A stretch of 64,000 nucleotides of DNA from assembly GCA_017527205.1 (NCBI GenBank), contig JAFXQK010000002.1:103400-167399 (forward strand), read 5' to 3'. Below, piece after piece: positions 62,701 to 64,000 of the stretch; the first letter of the stretch is position 1, and each line of letters opens with the position of its first letter. The DNA comes from Lachnospiraceae bacterium (GTDB taxonomy: Bacteria; Bacillota; Clostridia; Lachnospirales; Lachnospiraceae). Under the pieces are notes generated by a model. That model was not told where the DNA came from. It saw nothing but the letters and a program-made list of their open reading frames with translations, and did no database searches. Made by a program: the position numbers and the translations under genes.

Positions 62701-62987
62701 ATGACAGTGAGAACGTAAGCCTCGGCGAGTCCGTGGAATGCACGGTGGGAAGCGGGGAAGTGCAAGTGCAGGTGAGCGGCGTCGTCACGGGCATCAGCGA
62801 GTCGAAGAGTGGAAACACGCGCACGCATACCATCGAGATCCTCGATTTCATGGGGCAGGAGATGGAATGGCTGCAGCTCCTTTACGACCGCATTCCGACA
62901 TTGCCGCAGTCATTACGAAAGGACTTTGGCGTAATTGCGCATCTCTGGCAGAACGTTGCCCATCGCGTTGCGCGCACCAGAAAATAA
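59799..62987 (+). CDS. Fusion of secreted GH5 glycosidase, BcsA-like cellulose synthase and PilZ-like tail
   Basis: The ATG at 59799 is preferred (GGAGGG upstream), giving 1062 residues. A signal peptide or anchor (LWWIILAVCLLTVSFG) leads into a GH5 barrel (about 45-335): RGVSTHGL, LVDWH, acid/base Glu173 in CNEPNG and nucleophile Glu260 in ISECGI. A TM (about 370-395) and two further TMs (430-500) precede a family 2 processive synthase with DD (539-540), DAD (587-589), TED (694-696) and QRTRW (Gln732-Trp736), then more TMs and a beta-rich PilZ-like tail (about 920-1040) lacking a clear RxxxR. It would make a beta-glucan at the membrane and trim it outside. Confidence 0.88.
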   Translation: MEKRMKSGRKLWWIILAVCLLTVSFGNRVRAAKEVYTARPSVNGRLHVEGNGLADASGQAIQLRGVSTHGLTWYPDYLNENLFSQVANDWDCNMFRLAMYANIYCSDKKEESYSLLKQGIEAAIKADAYVLVDWHMLEHGDPNEQVKEAKEFFERITAEYKDCPNLLFEICNEPNGPAAWSDVLTYANQVIPVIRKNIQESVIVVGTPEWDRNLAGAILRPLEFDNVTYVLHFYAASHGEGLRGELTAALEAGLPVFISECGICEADGDGSIDFTSAAEWFTLLNEHKISYAIWSLSDKDESSAFFKPGFDPKGTIRDQDLTTTGKWVREVVSGKDPKSISVSSAFVKKDAMASVRKWITNSLGERGSKAVSSWTKFAAIAGGILLFSILVGCLYRAARKKKRLTYDDVIRSDGEKEGGRNVQIFGKICLVLSIYCTLVYLCWRIVYSIPVEAGPIAIAGNILLLIVEVLGFVESLILFRNLLGLKKHPLPEIPKDAWPDVDIFIATYNEPVELLRKTINGCKHLKYPDLSKVHVWVCDDNRRPHVRALAEEMGVGYFDRPDNKGAKAGNLNHALALTSAPYIVTLDADMVVKSDFLLKTIPYFVDMELREQKRPEEERLHLGLLQTPQCFYDPDVFQHALYSERRAPNEQDFFYRTIEPAKTTTNSVIYGGSNTILARRALEDIGGFFTESITEDFATGLLIESAGYVSLALPEPMASGQTPHTFREHIQQRTRWGRGVIVTAKKLKIWRRKLTLAQKVSYWSSVIYWYSPIKNFIYVLSPLLFATFAIPVFKCNWLELLAFWLPMFVLQDLSLRVNSKNAISTKWSGIYETSVMPHLFIPILKESVGISLSKFKVTDKSKRSGKRKRDVRSMVPFLILLALSVAGIIRMIIIFEAMQAVSYLILLFWLIRNSYFLIMALFLIDGRDSDGEVVRVLDAEMVSLKAREKHYEGVTTQMTEHNLTVFLDDSENVSLGESVECTVGSGEVQVQVSGVVTGISESKSGNTRTHTIEILDFMGQEMEWLQLLYDRIPTLPQSLRKDFGVIAHLWQNVAHRVARTRK

Positions 62988-63021
62988 GGGAAACGAAAAA
63001 CTTGTGAAAGAGGAAATTGAC

Positions 63022-63591
63022 GTGAAAAAGAATTTTATTCAAAAAAAATTTGCAATTTACTCCTGTGCATGACGATGGCCCTGACGGCCTGTGAAGGGAA
63101 AAATCAGACTGACGGCGAAACAATGACGCAGGAGATTTCGCAGGAGGTAAGCCAGCCGTCATCGCAGGTCTTCGAAGAGGCGGAGGGCAAGACAAATCAT
63201 GGCAAAGCCCGGCCTAACGCTTGAGGTTTGGCTGGGAGAGGCGACGGATCCGGACGTGACCATCGACTATGGGACCTCCTCTCTTTACGACAAGGAAGAC
63301 TTGGACGCGGCGATCTTACAGATTAAGTGTAAGTTTGCAGCCTTTGCAGGCTGTGAGCTTCATGCCATTCGCTATGCGGGAGACGAGTTCCAAAACGAGA
63401 AGAACGTAAAGTGGATGAATGAGCTCGACCCAGGGAAGGATTACGTGCAGGTGGCTAAATTCACCAGTGATTTCCACGTGGCACCCGGTGAAGCGGTCGT
63501 ATTTGAACCGGATACGGATTACATGGATTATGAATGGTGGCTGGCGCGCACGGCAGACGGCGGCTGGCAGCTTCTGACCTTCGGGTATTAA
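63022..63591 (+). pseudogene. Lipoprotein gene with two frameshifts
   Basis: A GTG at 63022 (AGAGGAA upstream) starts MKKNFIQKK. One extra A in the eight-A run at 63043-63050 would lead into a hydrophobic stretch and the lipobox LTAC-E (frame of 63068-63220), then a Gln/Glu/Ser linker. A second shift near 63205 leads to the conserved domain at 63199-63591 (VTIDYGTSSLYDKEDLDAAI, CELHAIRYAGDE). Together they would form one lipoprotein of about 190 residues, coded just after the GH5-synthase gene. As given, the gene is broken; homopolymer sequencing errors are possible. The C-terminal 130 residues could still be translated from ATG 63199. Confidence 0.65.
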
Positions 63592-63665
63592 CATAAAAGA
63601 GATTTGTAAGGGTGCAGGGGAATCATGCAAAAGGTCAAAAAGAACGCGGTCATGCCGTGTTCTTT

Positions 63666-63748
63666 CAGATTGAAGACAAGGCCTCAAGGCACTTTTTGAA
63701 TAAAAAAATAGTCCGAGGCAATCAACCTCGGACTTTGTCTTCAATCTG
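63666..63748 (-). mobile_element. 83-bp MITE derived from the IS1182 element
   Basis: CAGATTGAAGACAA (63666-63679) and TTGTCTTCAATCTG (63735-63748) are the terminal inverted repeats. The interior, read on the minus strand, is identical to the left 73 bp of the IS remnant (59186-59258), including its hairpin. The element is thus an IS left end capped by a second terminal repeat. Confidence 0.85.
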
Positions 63749-63772
63749 GCACGATAAATGAATTTATTGTGG
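63749..63772. repeat. 24-bp near-palindrome abutting the MITE
   Basis: Same sequence and orientation as 59162-59185; see that entry. Confidence 0.7.
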
Positions 63773-63786
63773 TTCTTTTTACGATT

Positions 63787-64000
63787 GGCTCTGTCACAAC
63801 AAATGGTTGATTTTTGACGAGAAATAGCGTATAATAATAGTAAGAAACAGTACCACCGAAGGAGGTAATTGGATATGACTAATATCAAAGACGCATTAGA
63901 TATTATCGGTAAGTTGACTGTCGCAGAGCAGGAAAGCCTTAAAACAATGCTTTTAAGTCCTGCCTTTGTAAAGTCTTTGAATATTGAAGATTTCGTAGCA
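63787..64000 (+). mobile_element. Left end of an IS1595-type insertion sequence (continues beyond window)
   Basis: GGCTCTGTCACAACAAATGG at 63787 resembles the terminal repeat of clostridial IS1595-family elements. A promoter follows: TTGATT (63807-63812), 17 bp, TATAAT (63830-63835). GGAGG precedes the transposase ATG. The right end is outside the window. Confidence 0.65.
63875..64000 (+). CDS. IS1595-type transposase, N-terminal part (cut by window end)
   Basis: 42 residues are visible, with LTVAEQESLKTMLLSPAF and SLNIEDFVA, matching the N-terminal helical region that precedes the zinc-binding domain of IS1595 transposases. The start has GGAGG 9 bp upstream. The catalytic DDE domain lies beyond base 64000. 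Confidence 0.65.
   Translation, partial: MTNIKDALDIIGKLTVAEQESLKTMLLSPAFVKSLNIEDFVA

Overview
The window looks like a chromosome segment of a Gram-positive, anaerobic clostridial bacterium, most likely Lachnospiraceae. The reasons are protein similarity, the secA-prfB and rplM-rpsI pairs, strong Shine-Dalgarno sites with frequent GTG/TTG starts, consensus sigma-A promoters, GH115 xylan-degrading capacity and IS1182/IS1595-type insertion sequences. Species cannot be fixed from sequence alone. No tRNA, rRNA or CRISPR array was seen.

Layout. (1) 1-8.7 kb is core backbone: the 3' part of a HerA/DUF853-type ATPase, secA, prfB, two small membrane proteins and tex. (2) 8.7-20.7 kb is a visibly AT-richer polysaccharide cluster: three glycosyltransferases, a TupA-like ATP-grasp protein, an EpsG-type polymerase, a Wzx-type flippase, an aminotransferase plus N-acetyltransferase for an N-acylated amino sugar, an epimerase and the initiating phosphoglycosyl transferase. 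In its middle lies an XRE-type regulator fused to a catalytically degenerate RmlA-like domain. Gene debris lies at both edges. (3) 20.7-25.3 kb holds a long nested inverted repeat, a CapA-family lipoprotein, a zinc-ribbon/TM/leucine-rich-repeat protein, and rplM-rpsI with a textbook promoter and long leader. (4) 25.3-38.4 kb is an AT-rich island bounded by two ~90-bp direct repeats. It carries a small XRE protein, a one-chain restriction-methylation-specificity protein, a DUF262/HNH protein, an unknown protein, a 1066-residue AlbA_2 protein followed by a frameshifted PIN-like gene, an XRE/helical regulator and a DUF4143 ATPase. Related repeats also follow the DUF262 gene and a gene fragment at 42.5 kb.

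(5) 38.5-42.9 kb has a GH115 glucuronidase diverging from an AraC regulator, plus a solute-binding-protein remnant. (6) 42.9-46.7 kb has a BlaI-like repressor and an M56 sensor peptidase broken by one in-frame TGA. (7) 46.8-57.3 kb contains an unknown protein, an MFS transporter, a TetR/PEP-utilising-enzyme pair with a perfect 22-bp palindrome at the promoter, DUF4234 and DUF2752 membrane proteins, and a Ytr-like ABC operon with its GntR regulator and a CPBP protease. (8) 57.4-59.1 kb is a run of small housekeeping genes (YbaK, Dabb, DUF523). (9) 59.2-64.0 kb has a decayed IS1182 element, a very unusual secreted-GH5/cellulose-synthase fusion, a frameshifted lipoprotein gene, an 83-bp MITE made from the same IS, and the start of an IS1595-type element.

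The main candidates for new biology are the XRE-RmlA pseudoenzyme regulator, the GH5-GT2 fusion, the repeat-punctuated defence island with the AlbA_2/PIN pair, and the internally deleted IS with its MITE. Domain calls come from motif recognition by eye; no database search was possible.
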